Shown here: in pieces, positions 8,839-17,323 of the stretch
How the letters are laid out: each line of letters starts with the position of its first letter
How positions within the stretch are numbered: position 1 is the stretch's first letter
DNA from: CAVRGQ01 sp963720785
GTDB lineage: Bacteria > Actinomycetota > Acidimicrobiia > IMCC26256 > DASPTH01
Length of the DNA: 64,000 nt
Direction of reading: 5' to 3'
NCBI GenBank assembly: GCA_963720785.1
Contig: CAVRGQ010000004.1
Span: 496,001-560,000 of the forward strand
Made by a program: the position numbers and the translations under genes
The notes under the pieces: generated by a model
The model's database searches: none
Told to the model about the DNA's origin: nothing
Seen by the model: the letters and a program-made list of their open reading frames with translations, nothing else

Positions 8839-9365
8839 CCGAGTTCATCGAGCTCGACGACGTCGAGACGCTCGCCACCGGCGCGGTCGGCCAACCCGGC
8901 CAGCGCGCGTTCTACCTGCAGGCGCGTACGGAGAGCACCCAGCTCACCGTCCTCGTCGAGAAGGAGCAGGTGCGTCTGCTCGCCGAGGAGGCCGTCGCCT
9001 TCCTCGACCGCCTCGCCGACGACTACCCCGAGCTGCCGGTGCTGCTCACGCCCGCAGAAGCCGAGCTGCGCGAGCCCACGGTGCCCTTGTTCCGCGCCCG
9101 GCTCATCGGACTCGGCTTCGATCCCGAGCGCGAGCTCGTGCTGCTCGAGCTGCGCGAGCGCCCGGAGGACGACGACGAAGATCCGCTCGACGGCGAGGAC
9201 GACGACGAGGAAGAGGGCTACGTCGCCCGCATCTACGCCACCCGCGCCCAGGTGCGGGCGATGGCGGCACGCGGCGTCGAAGCAGTGGCCGGGGGTCGGC
9301 CGCCGTGCCCGCTCTGCGACATGCCCATGGATCCCGCCGGGCACGTGTGTCCCCGTTGGAACTGA
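8835..9365 (+). CDS. DUF3090 family protein
   Basis: A 176-residue protein typical of the conserved trio. The core includes RAFYLQARTESTQLTVLVEKEQVRLLAE at residues 23-50. An Asp/Glu-rich insert lies at about 115-130, and the C-terminus is a zinc-ribbon-like CPLCDMPMDPAGHVCP with three cysteines and one histidine. The GTG start at 8835 is fixed by the 4-base overlap with the phosphatase stop. The reading frame of the following gene begins inside its 3' end. Molecular function is not known. Confidence 0.88.
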   Translation: MTEFIELDDVETLATGAVGQPGQRAFYLQARTESTQLTVLVEKEQVRLLAEEAVAFLDRLADDYPELPVLLTPAEAELREPTVPLFRARLIGLGFDPERELVLLELRERPEDDDEDPLDGEDDDEEEGYVARIYATRAQVRAMAARGVEAVAGGRPPCPLCDMPMDPAGHVCPRWN

Positions 9366-10072
9366 CCCCCGACGAGCTCGCCCGCATCCTCGCCGGCGCG
9401 GAGCTCGAGGTCGTCGGCCGGATGCGCTACTCGTCGAACGCGACCTTCCTCGTGGAGGCCACGCTCGACGACGTCACGCTCGGCGCCGTCTACAAGCCGC
9501 AGCGCGGCGAGCGTCCACTGTGGGACTTCCCGCACGGCTCGCTGTGTCACCGCGAGGTCGCGGCGTACGAGCTGTCGCACGCGCTCGGGTGGGGGATCGT
9601 GCCGCTCACCATCCTGCGTGACGGCCCGCTCGGTGTCGGCGCGGTGCAGCGGTTCGTGGAGCACGACCCCGAGGAGCACTACTTCACGTTGATGCCCGAG
9701 CACGCCGATCGCTTCCGCCAGTTCGCCTGGTTCGACGTGCTCGCCAACAACACCGACCGCAAGGGCGGGCACTGCCTCCACGACGAGGCCAACGACATCA
9801 TCCTCGGCATCGACCACGGGCTCACGTTCCACGAGCACTTCAAGCTGCGCACCGTGATCTGGGAGTTCTCCGGCGAGCAGCTGCCCGAGCCGGCCGCCGA
9901 CGACGTGCGCCGCGTCATGGCCGAGCTCGACGGTGGTCCGACGGGGGAGCGGCTCACGCCACTGCTCGCGCCCTCGGAGCTCGCGGCACTGCGGGTGCGC
10001 GCCGCCAACCTCCTGCGCGACGGCCTGCCCTACGGCGACGACCACTACTCGATGCCCTGGCCCCTCGTCTGA
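9347..10072 (+). CDS. SCO1664 family protein (PI3/4-kinase-like fold)
   Basis: Third gene of the trio, about 241 residues. Motifs resemble a lipid-kinase-like fold: YKPQRGERPLWDFPHGSL with the putative ATP-contacting lysine near residue 48, the catalytic-type FDVLANNTDRKGGHCL near 130-145, and IDHGLTFHE near 160. I chose the GTG at 9347, inside the DUF3090 gene; a TTG at 9356 is also possible. What it phosphorylates, if anything, is unknown. Confidence 0.83.
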   Translation: MSPLELTPDELARILAGAELEVVGRMRYSSNATFLVEATLDDVTLGAVYKPQRGERPLWDFPHGSLCHREVAAYELSHALGWGIVPLTILRDGPLGVGAVQRFVEHDPEEHYFTLMPEHADRFRQFAWFDVLANNTDRKGGHCLHDEANDIILGIDHGLTFHEHFKLRTVIWEFSGEQLPEPAADDVRRVMAELDGGPTGERLTPLLAPSELAALRVRAANLLRDGLPYGDDHYSMPWPLV

Positions 10073-10084
10073 CCCCGGCGCGAG

Positions 10085-10135
10085 CGAACCGGCGTCAATC
10101 CGAGCCCATAGTGGGCAGGAATTGACGCCGGTTCG
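10085..10135. terminator. long nested inverted repeat between convergent genes
   Basis: A perfect 15-bp inverted repeat (10085-10099 with 10121-10135, CGAACCGGCGTCAAT) encloses a second 5-bp hairpin (GCCCA 10104-10108 with TGGGC 10112-10116). It lies between two convergent genes and could terminate both. The stem is long and AT-containing with no T-run, so it may instead be a dispersed palindromic (REP-like) element. Confidence 0.6.
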
Positions 10136-10162
10136 GAGAAGAGGGGGTGGAGAGAAGGCCGG

Positions 10163-11652
10163 CTACTTGCGTTCGTAGACGACGATGTCGTCGATCGCGA
10201 CCTTGTAGCGGTACTGCGTGCGCACGATCTTCTCGAGCCGCGGGAACTTCGAGATGGGGTAGTACTGCGCGCCGCGCACCTTGGCCGGTGACGTGTCGAC
10301 GAAGTACTTCGGCGGGTGCGCGGTGAAGTCGTGGTAGAAGTCGTCCCACGCGGCCTGTGTGTCGGCCCCGGAGTTCGCCTCGTCGGCCGGGCGGCCCGCG
10401 TAGTTGCCGGTGAGGAACGGCGAGGTGATGAAGCGCGTCGCGGGCTTGCGGCCCGAGGCCCAGTAGATCTCGGGCACCGAGCCCCACACGAAGATCGGGT
10501 CGTCGGGGTTGGTGACGCTGGCGAGGTAGCGCGACACCGACTCGTAGTTCGGCTCGGGCACGCCGGGGCGGTAGACGAACCCGGCGAGGCCGAAGCCGAT
10601 CGCCGCAACGAGGGCGAGTGCCATCGTGGCGTCGGCCCAGCGTTTCGCGCCGCGCGCGAGCGCACCCGCGGCGAGCAGCGCGAGCGGGGGCACGAGCTGC
10701 ATGTAGTAGTGGCCGAAGAAGCGCAGGCCGACCGCCACCGAGACCGCGGCCGACAGCGCCCACAACCACAGGTCGGTGTCGCGCTCGCCGTCGAGCGACA
10801 CCTCGCGTCGCGCGAGCCATGCCTGGGGCAACTTCCACACGAGCGGGATGTTGCACACGAGCCACATCGAGGTCATGAACAGGAAGATCGTGATGACCTG
10901 CGACGAGAACGTCTTCATGCCGACGTAGGAGCCGTTGCCCTGCACCGTCCAGTAGAAGAGCTGGCTCGGACCCATCGCGAGCGCGGCGAGCGCGAGGGGA
11001 TGGAGAACCCGGCGCCGACCGCGCCGACGCCGCGCTTCCCGCGCAGGCGCATGATCAGGAACAACACGGGGAGCAACGTGGCCGCGCCGGTCTGCTTGGC
11101 GAGCGTGGCCAGCGCGACCATGACTCCCGCGAGGAAGCCGCGCCCGCGGCGCGCGAAGAGGATTGCGGCCGTCATCGACGGCAGCATGAACACCTCGAAG
11201 TTGGCGGCCTGCCCGTCTTGCGGCGCGAAGGCGACGAGCGCGCCCACGCACAGGATGCCGGCCATCCACCCGGCGCGTTCGCCGTAACGGCGGCGCGCCT
11301 CCTTCGCGAGCATGAACGCGGTGCCCGCGACCGCGAGCATCGCCATGATGCGCACCGACCACAGACCGGTGGTGTCGAAGAAGTCGAAGGTGGCCGCGTA
11401 GAGATACGGCACGATCGGGGGCTTGCGGTCGATGGCGTCGTGGTAGAGCTGCCCGCCCTGCTCGATGACGTGCGCCTGCGTGGCGAGGAACGTCTCGTCG
11501 GAGTTGAAGACCGGCACCACGAAGGCGGGCAGGCGCGTCGCGACCGTCAACGCGAGCAGGACGAAGAAGAGTCGCCACAGCTTGCGCCGTTCGTCGCGGT
11601 GGTCGGTGCGCTGGGCGATCGACCCCGCTGCGGGAAGGAGCTCGGACTGCAT
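10163..11652 (-). pseudogene. membrane glycosyltransferase (GT39/ArnT-like), one frameshift
   Basis: A polytopic transferase likely to use polyprenyl-phosphate sugar. The start at 11652 gives a short cytoplasmic part, a first membrane helix (LWRLFFVLLALTVATRLPAF), then the outer-loop acidic motif NSDETFLATQAHV, where GT39 enzymes carry their catalytic Asp, and DRKPPIVPYLYA. Near 10998, at GFSIP, the frame changes. The second frame supplies the remaining membrane helices and a soluble C-terminal domain ending DDIVVYERK. One base at the CCATCCCCTC tract explains the break. Corrected length is about 496 residues. It may glycosylate envelope polymers or proteins. Confidence 0.72.
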
Positions 11653-11810
11653 ACGGGCTCTCCATTGTGCCCGCTGGGGCCCCTCGTCAGGTGATCAGCC
11701 CGTGTGAGCCGCCCGCACGTTGGGTATCAGGCCCCGACAGGACCGGTGGGCAGGCCGGCAGGTCAGCAAGCACGACGCCGGCAGGCATCGGGAGCCGAGG
11801 AGGGTCAGGC

Positions 11811-12362
11811 ATGGACACGTGGATCTGGGTGGTCATCGCGGTGGTGGTCGTGATCGTGCTGCTGGGGGTGGCCGTCATGCTCCTGACCGGCTCCCGGCGC
11901 CGGCACCACCTCCAGGACCGGTTCGGGCCGGAGTACGACCGCACCGTCGAGAGCGCCGACCGGCGCCGTGCCGGCGAGCGGGAGCTCCGCGAGCGCGAAG
12001 CCCGTCACGACGAGCTCGACCTGCGCCCGTTGAGCGACGCCTCCCGTGAGCGGTTCACCCGCGAGTGGGACGACGTGCAGCGGACCTTCGTCGATCGTCC
12101 GCAGGTGGCGGCCGCCGACGCCGACCGGCTGGTGACCGACCTCATGCGCGAGCGCGGGTACCCCGTCGACGACTTCGACACCAAGCGCGACCTCGTGTCG
12201 GTGGACCACCCGCAGGTGGTGGAGCACTACAGCACCGCGCACGACATCGCGCAGCGCAACGTGGACGGCCGCGCCAACACCGAGGACTTGCGCCGGGCGG
12301 TCGTGTCGTACCGCGCGCTGTTCGAGGAGATGCTGTCGGCGAGCAGGGCCCCGTCGAACTAG
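11811..12362 (+). CDS. membrane-anchored hypothetical protein
   Basis: 183 residues. A single hydrophobic segment at 4-27 (WIWVVIAVVVVIVLLGVAVML) is followed by a charged Arg/Glu/Asp-rich soluble domain. The soluble part has DRFGPEYDRTVE, LSDASRERFTREWDDVQRTFVD and a C-terminal NTEDLRRAVVSYRALFEEML helix. I have seen this pattern in small actinobacterial single-pass proteins of unknown function. The ATG at 11811 follows a GAGGAGGG-rich ribosome site. The N-terminal extension to 11667 is unlikely. Confidence 0.75.
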   Translation: MDTWIWVVIAVVVVIVLLGVAVMLLTGSRRRHHLQDRFGPEYDRTVESADRRRAGERELREREARHDELDLRPLSDASRERFTREWDDVQRTFVDRPQVAAADADRLVTDLMRERGYPVDDFDTKRDLVSVDHPQVVEHYSTAHDIAQRNVDGRANTEDLRRAVVSYRALFEEMLSASRAPSN

Positions 12363-12421
12363 GCCCTGTCGAACGAGGCCGTCGAACCGAGGGCAGCCGA
12401 GCCGAGCGAAGCGACCTGGGA

Positions 12422-13090
12422 TCAGCCGGGGGTGACGGTGTCGCCCCAGGTGTCCCAGTAGGTGATGCCCTCGACCGGTGGCCGCGCTGCGGGCTTGAAG
12501 TCGCCGCCCGTGGTGTAGGCCACCGGGATGAGCGCGACCTGCGTGAAGCCGTCGGGGATGCCGAGCAGCTCCGCGGCCTCCTGCTCCCTCGCGAGGTGCA
12601 GGGTGGTCCACACGCTGCCGAGGCCGCGTGAGCGCAGCGCGAGCATGAAGCTCCACACCGCGGGCAGGATCGATCCGTAGAAGCTCGCGTTCGCGAGCGT
12701 GGCCGAACTGTCGACCCGGCCCTCGATGCACGGGATCACGTGCACCGGGACGCGGTCGAGGATGTCGAGTAGATACACCGCGGACTCGTAGACCCGCTGC
12801 GTCTGCGGATCCTTCGCCTGCTGCGCGGCGGTCCGGAGATAGCTGCCGCCGGTGCCGCCGTAGAGCTCCTTGAGCGCCTTGCGTTTGTCGGGGTCGGTCA
12901 CCACGATCCAACGCCAGCCCTGCGTGTTGCTGCCGGTGGGGGCCTGCACCGCGAGGCGCAGGCACTCGAGGATCACCTCGCGCTCGACCGGGCGTTCCAG
13001 GTCGAGGCGCTTGCGCACCGCGCGCGTGGTGGCGAGCAGGTGATCGGTGACGGACACGTCCATCGGGTATTCGCGGGGGTAGTCGGCCAT
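12422..13090 (-). CDS. nitroreductase family FMN-dependent oxidoreductase
   Basis: A 222-residue flavoprotein that reduces nitro, quinone or similar substrates with NAD(P)H. The first block, TTRAVRKRLDLERPV at residues 21-35, carries the FMN-phosphate-binding arginines. APTGSNTQGWRWIVV follows at about 52-66, and GLGSVWTTLHL near 155 with the C-terminal FMN contacts. Length and motif order are normal. The native substrate cannot be told from sequence. It lies 18 bases downstream of the receiver-like gene on the same strand. Confidence 0.85.
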   Translation of the reverse strand: MADYPREYPMDVSVTDHLLATTRAVRKRLDLERPVEREVILECLRLAVQAPTGSNTQGWRWIVVTDPDKRKALKELYGGTGGSYLRTAAQQAKDPQTQRVYESAVYLLDILDRVPVHVIPCIEGRVDSSATLANASFYGSILPAVWSFMLALRSRGLGSVWTTLHLAREQEAAELLGIPDGFTQVALIPVAYTTGGDFKPAARPPVEGITYWDTWGDTVTPG

Positions 13091-13108
13091 GGGCGCAGTC
13101 TCGCAGAG

Positions 13109-13423
13109 TCAGTCGTCGCCTGCCGCGGCCCGGGTGGCCGCGGCGACGTCGGCGAAGAAGCGTGAGCGGGGGAGCACCGTGTCGGCGCCGTCGGCGCGGG
13201 CGGCGGCGAGGGCCTCGTCATCGACGTGGGGGCCGAACGCCACGATGCGCGCACCCGGCGCGGCGGCCCGCACCGCTGCGACGTCGCCACCGTGGCGGAC
13301 GAGGTCGACGAGCACGACGGTCGCGTCCACACAGTCGGTGGCGGTGCGGGTGAAGCGGGCGTCCGGCAGCGCCGCCGACACGCGCGAGCGGTCCATCAGG
13401 TCGTCGACGAGGGCAACGATCAC
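13109..13423 (-). CDS. small receiver-like protein coupled to nhaA
   Basis: A 104-residue alpha/beta protein. It begins VIVALVDDLMDRSRV, passes through VVLVDL near residue 38 and GARIVAFGPHVDDEAL near 58, and ends DTVLPRSRFFADVAAA. The beta-alpha alternation, the Asp pair after strand 1, the Asp at the end of strand 3 and the late Leu-Pro look like a response-regulator receiver fold lacking some phosphorylation residues. Its GTG overlaps the nhaA stop by 4 bases, so translation is probably coupled. No output domain is present. Function is unknown. Confidence 0.65.
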   Translation of the reverse strand: MIVALVDDLMDRSRVSAALPDARFTRTATDCVDATVVLVDLVRHGGDVAAVRAAAPGARIVAFGPHVDDEALAAARADGADTVLPRSRFFADVAAATRAAAGDD

Positions 13424-14628
13424 GAGCGGTCCTCCTGGGGGGCGCGGAGCGTGACGAGCAGCACGACCACGCCGATGACGGCGGCGATCAACGACGCGCC
13501 GAGCACGCCCATCTTGGCCTCCTCGAGCGCGAGGCCGGTGAAGGTGAGGTCCGACACGAACAGCGCGACGGTGAACCCGATCCCGCCGACGGCCGCGATT
13601 CCCGCGACGTCGCGCATGCGGACGCCTTCGGGTAGGCGGCCGATGCGCGCGCGCTCGCCGATCCACGTGGCGCCGAGGATCCCGGTGAACTTGCCGACGA
13701 CGAGGCCGGCGACGATCCCGAGGGTGATGCGACTGCGCAGCGCGGCGTCGATCGCGTCGGCGCTCAGGACGATCCCCGCGTTCGCGAGCGCGAACAACGG
13801 CACGATCACGAAGCTCGACACCGGGTGCAGACCGCGTTCGAGCCGTTCGAGGACGGGCTTCCCGGCGCGCGGGCTGGCCGGGGTCATGAGACCGAGCACC
13901 ACGCCGGCGAGCGTCGCGTGCACACCCGACTCGAACACGCACACCCACACGAGCAGGGCCGGCACCACGTACATCAGCATGCGGTTGGCGCCGAAACGCG
14001 ACATGAGGTGGACGAACAGGAGCGCGCCGGCCGCGGCGAGCAGCCAACCGAAGCTGATGCCCTTCGAGTAGAAGAGCGCGATCACGATGATGGCCCCGAC
14101 GTCGTCGACGATCGCCAGCGTGAGCATGAAGAGCTTCAACGGCGAGGGAACGCGCGACCCGAGGATGGCCAGCACCCCGACGGCGAACGCGATGTCGGTG
14201 GCCATCGGCACCGCCCAACCGTCGAGGTTGCCGCCACCGAGGTTGACCGCGACGTAGAAGAGCGCCGGCACGACCATGCCGCCGACCGCGGCCATCGCAG
14301 GGAGGGACGCGGCACGCGGGTCGCGCAGCTCGCCGTGGACCAGCTCGCGCTTGATCTCGAGCCCGACCACGAAGAAGAACACGGTCATGAGGCCGTCGTT
14401 CACCCAGTGGGCGAGGTCCTCGGTGATGGCGAGGTCGCCGATCCCGATGGTCAGCTCACGGTGCCACCAGTCGTGGTACGAGGCCGTGGCGACGTTCGCC
14501 CACACGAGCGCGGCCACCGTGGCGGCGAGGAGCACGATGCCGCTCGCCGCCTCCAGCGACACGAAGTCGCTGCCGATCGGCGGGATCGCCTTGCCCAGCT
14601 TCGGGACGCGGACGTGACGGTCGGCCAT
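13420..14628 (-). CDS. nhaA: Na+/H+ antiporter NhaA
   Basis: A 402-residue, 12-helix antiporter that exports Na+ in exchange for H+. The start reads ADRHVRVPKLGKAIPPIGSDFVSLE, then LAHWVNDGLMTVFFFVVGLEIKREL. The ion-binding unfolded-helix region ATDIAFAVGVLAILGSR is near residue 140, and the paired aspartates of TLAIVDDVGAIIVIALFY are near 170. Length is typical. It shares a 4-base overlap with the receiver-like gene and is divergent from the large surface protein at 14768. An ectoine operon elsewhere in the window points to the same salt-stress biology. Confidence 0.93.
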   Translation of the reverse strand: MADRHVRVPKLGKAIPPIGSDFVSLEAASGIVLLAATVAALVWANVATASYHDWWHRELTIGIGDLAITEDLAHWVNDGLMTVFFFVVGLEIKRELVHGELRDPRAASLPAMAAVGGMVVPALFYVAVNLGGGNLDGWAVPMATDIAFAVGVLAILGSRVPSPLKLFMLTLAIVDDVGAIIVIALFYSKGISFGWLLAAAGALLFVHLMSRFGANRMLMYVVPALLVWVCVFESGVHATLAGVVLGLMTPASPRAGKPVLERLERGLHPVSSFVIVPLFALANAGIVLSADAIDAALRSRITLGIVAGLVVGKFTGILGATWIGERARIGRLPEGVRMRDVAGIAAVGGIGFTVALFVSDLTFTGLALEEAKMGVLGASLIAAVIGVVVLLVTLRAPQEDRS

Positions 14629-14767
14629 CGACGCCTTTCTCGGGCACTACGGATCGCGAGGGGAAAGGGTGATCGTACGCGTGGCACCGATGTGCCATTG
14701 CCGCACTCGTCAAGTTTGCATAGGTTGCGACGAGTGATCGGTGCCGATCCCGGGGGCGAGGTGTGCG

Positions 14768-17215
14768 GTGCGAGCGAAGCGGTGGGCCGGCTCGGTGAAG
14801 CTCGTGGCGGTCGCCGCGGTGGTGCTCACCGTCGCCCTCAGCACGCCGCTCGGCGGGATCACCCCCGCGGGCGCACAGACCTCCGAGCCGTCCTCCACGA
14901 CCACGACTGCCCCGCCCAGCACCACGTCGCCCACCACGTCGACCACCGCACCGCCCACGACGACCGTGCCGGCGGCGGACACCGCGCCTGCCGGTGACGA
15001 GCCGATCGGCGCGCAGGCACCGTCGGCGCTCGCGACGCCGAACGCCAACCTGGTGAACCTGCAGACCGTCACGGTCTCGGGCACCGGGTTCCCCCCGAAC
15101 ACGACCGTCGGCTGGGCAGAGTGCAAGGCCGGCCCCGGGACGCCCGCCGATTGCGAGTCCAACTTCTTCGGGACCGCCACCACCGACGGGTCCGGCGCGT
15201 TCAGTGCGCCCTTCGTGGTGCACCGCATGATGCACGCGCAGTCGGGGACGCTCGACTGCGCGGCTGCCCCGGGCACCTGCAAGATCGGCGTCGGTCAGCT
15301 CAGCAACTACGCCGTCAACGCGTCGGCGAGCATCGACTTCGACCCGAACGCGCCGCTGCCGCCCCCGCCGGTGTTGCAGGCCGCGCCCACCACCAACCTC
15401 GTCGACGGGCAGTCGATCGCGGTGCTCGGCACCGGCTACGTCGGATCCATGCCCGTGATGGCGTACGAGTGCGTCGCCGGCACCAACAATTGCGGCTTCA
15501 TCGGTGGGCTCGGCGCCCAGGTGAACGCGGCGGGCACCTTCCTCACCGCGCTGCAGGTGCAGCGCCAGATCGCAATTTCGCAGTGGTCCACGTTCGACTG
15601 TGCGTCGGCACCGAACGCCTGCGAGCTCATGGTCACGTCGCAGGGCGATCCCGACGCGACGGCGCGCCTCGTGCTCGACTTCGACGCCGCGTCACCGATC
15701 GGGGTGCCCACGGTGACGGTCACGCCCGACACCGGTCTCGTCCACTTCCAGTCCGTCACCGTCTCAGGGAGTGGCTACGACGGCACCGGACAGTTCGCCG
15801 GGGTGAGCATCGCGGTGTGCAAGACGGGGTCGCTCGCCGACGCCGACTGCGTGAGCACCGGAGCGTTCGCCCCGCTCTCCCCGGCCGGCGCCTTCACCAC
15901 CACCATGAACCTGCGCCGGATCGTGCACTTCCCGAGCGGCGACTTCGACTGCGGCAGCGCGCCCGCGGTCTGCGAGGTGCGGGCTGCGTCGTTCTCGTCG
16001 ACACCGGAGATCGGGAGTGCCACCTACAGCTTTGCGCCCGGGCCGCCGCCCCCGCCACCGGCCATCACGGTCACCCCCGACACCGGCCTGGTCAGCCGCC
16101 AGGTCGTCACGGTCGACGGCACCGGCTTTGCGCCGAACTCGGCGGTGTCGCTCTCGGAGTGCCCGGTCGACTACGACGTCGCCAACGGTCCGTGCTCCTT
16201 CACCGGCGGTACCTGGCTGACCGCCGATGGCAGCGGCGCGTTCAGCGCGACCTTCACGGTCACGCGCGGCGTGCTCAGCTCGTACTTCCCCGCCACGCTC
16301 ACCGACTGCGCCGACGCGCCGGGGACGTGTGTGATCTCGGCGAACTCGTTCGACAACGGTGACCATGCCGCCGCCGCGATCGCGTTCGACTCCGCCGTCC
16401 CGGTCCCGACCCCCGTCGTGACGGTCACCCCGAGCCTGGACCTCCCGGACCGTGCCCTCGTCGCGGTCGACGTCTCCGGGTTGACGCCGGGGGAGCAGGT
16501 GTTCGTGAACCAGTGCATCGCCAGCGAGCTGGTGTGCGGCCAGGCCGGGTACCCGGGGCTGACGTTGTTCGCCGACGGCAGCGGTGGGGTCCACACCACG
16601 ATGCGCCTCCGTCGTGAGCTCGGGGGCATCTTCCAGTCCGGCATCACCAATTGCGCGACCGCGGTGGGCGCGTGCGTCGTGCGGGTCGCGTCGGTGGTGG
16701 AGCCGCTCTCCCGCACCGACGTGCCGTTGGGCTTCGATCCCACCGCCGTCGCGCCCGGACCGACCCTCGCTGTGTCGCCGCCCGGGCCCTGGCGCGACGG
16801 CCAGCAGGTCACCCTCACGGGTTCGGGCTTTGCCCAGTTCGCGGAGCTCGGTGTCGCCGAGTGCACGGCGACGGGCAACTTCAACGGCTCCACGTGCGCC
16901 AAGTCGCTGTTCGACCCGCTCTGGGCCGATGACGAGGGCAACTTCACGACGACCGTCACCATCACCCGCACGTTCCAGTCGCAGGACGCCACGATCGACT
17001 GCGCGACGGTCGAGGGTGGCTGCGTGATCTTCGCGGCGAACCGCCAGGACTACGGGTTCGACCGTGCCTCCGTACCGCTCGAGTTGGTGGGCGGCGCGGC
17101 GCTGCTCGCGTTCACCGGTGGCGCGCACGTGCAGTTCGCGTACGCCGGCGTGGCCGCGCTGGGCCTCGGGCTGCTGGTCCTGCTGCTCGTGCGCCGGCGC
17201 CGTCCGATCACGTAG
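14768..17215 (+). CDS. surface protein with six neocarzinostatin-like domains and LAFTG sorting signal
   Basis: 815 residues: signal peptide, Thr/Pro/Ser-rich stalk (about 38-75), six tandem domains of about 110 residues, then LLAFTGG, a membrane helix and a RRRR tail. Each domain repeats the neocarzinostatin pattern: T-V-T-P-x-x-x-L, V-x-V-x-G-x-G-[FY], an E/Q-C strand with a second Cys about 10 residues on, DGSGAFxTxxxVxR, and a late Cys pair (DCxxAPGxCxI). LAFTG fits the LAxTG signal of class E sortases. The GTG at 14768 is preceded by GGGGGCGAGG; a GTG at 14741 is less likely. Neocarzinostatin itself carries an enediyne; ligand binding here is untested. Confidence 0.8.
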   Translation: MRAKRWAGSVKLVAVAAVVLTVALSTPLGGITPAGAQTSEPSSTTTTAPPSTTSPTTSTTAPPTTTVPAADTAPAGDEPIGAQAPSALATPNANLVNLQTVTVSGTGFPPNTTVGWAECKAGPGTPADCESNFFGTATTDGSGAFSAPFVVHRMMHAQSGTLDCAAAPGTCKIGVGQLSNYAVNASASIDFDPNAPLPPPPVLQAAPTTNLVDGQSIAVLGTGYVGSMPVMAYECVAGTNNCGFIGGLGAQVNAAGTFLTALQVQRQIAISQWSTFDCASAPNACELMVTSQGDPDATARLVLDFDAASPIGVPTVTVTPDTGLVHFQSVTVSGSGYDGTGQFAGVSIAVCKTGSLADADCVSTGAFAPLSPAGAFTTTMNLRRIVHFPSGDFDCGSAPAVCEVRAASFSSTPEIGSATYSFAPGPPPPPPAITVTPDTGLVSRQVVTVDGTGFAPNSAVSLSECPVDYDVANGPCSFTGGTWLTADGSGAFSATFTVTRGVLSSYFPATLTDCADAPGTCVISANSFDNGDHAAAAIAFDSAVPVPTPVVTVTPSLDLPDRALVAVDVSGLTPGEQVFVNQCIASELVCGQAGYPGLTLFADGSGGVHTTMRLRRELGGIFQSGITNCATAVGACVVRVASVVEPLSRTDVPLGFDPTAVAPGPTLAVSPPGPWRDGQQVTLTGSGFAQFAELGVAECTATGNFNGSTCAKSLFDPLWADDEGNFTTTVTITRTFQSQDATIDCATVEGGCVIFAANRQDYGFDRASVPLELVGGAALLAFTGGAHVQFAYAGVAALGLGLLVLLLVRRRRPIT

Positions 17216-17323
17216 CCGGGGTTCGATCGCCGAGTCGTGACCTTGGGCCATTGCGCCCGTCGCCCGGAGTACCTACCTTGAGCGGGCGGAACGGGCCGCG
17301 ATCCGGAGACGAGGTGAGCGAGC

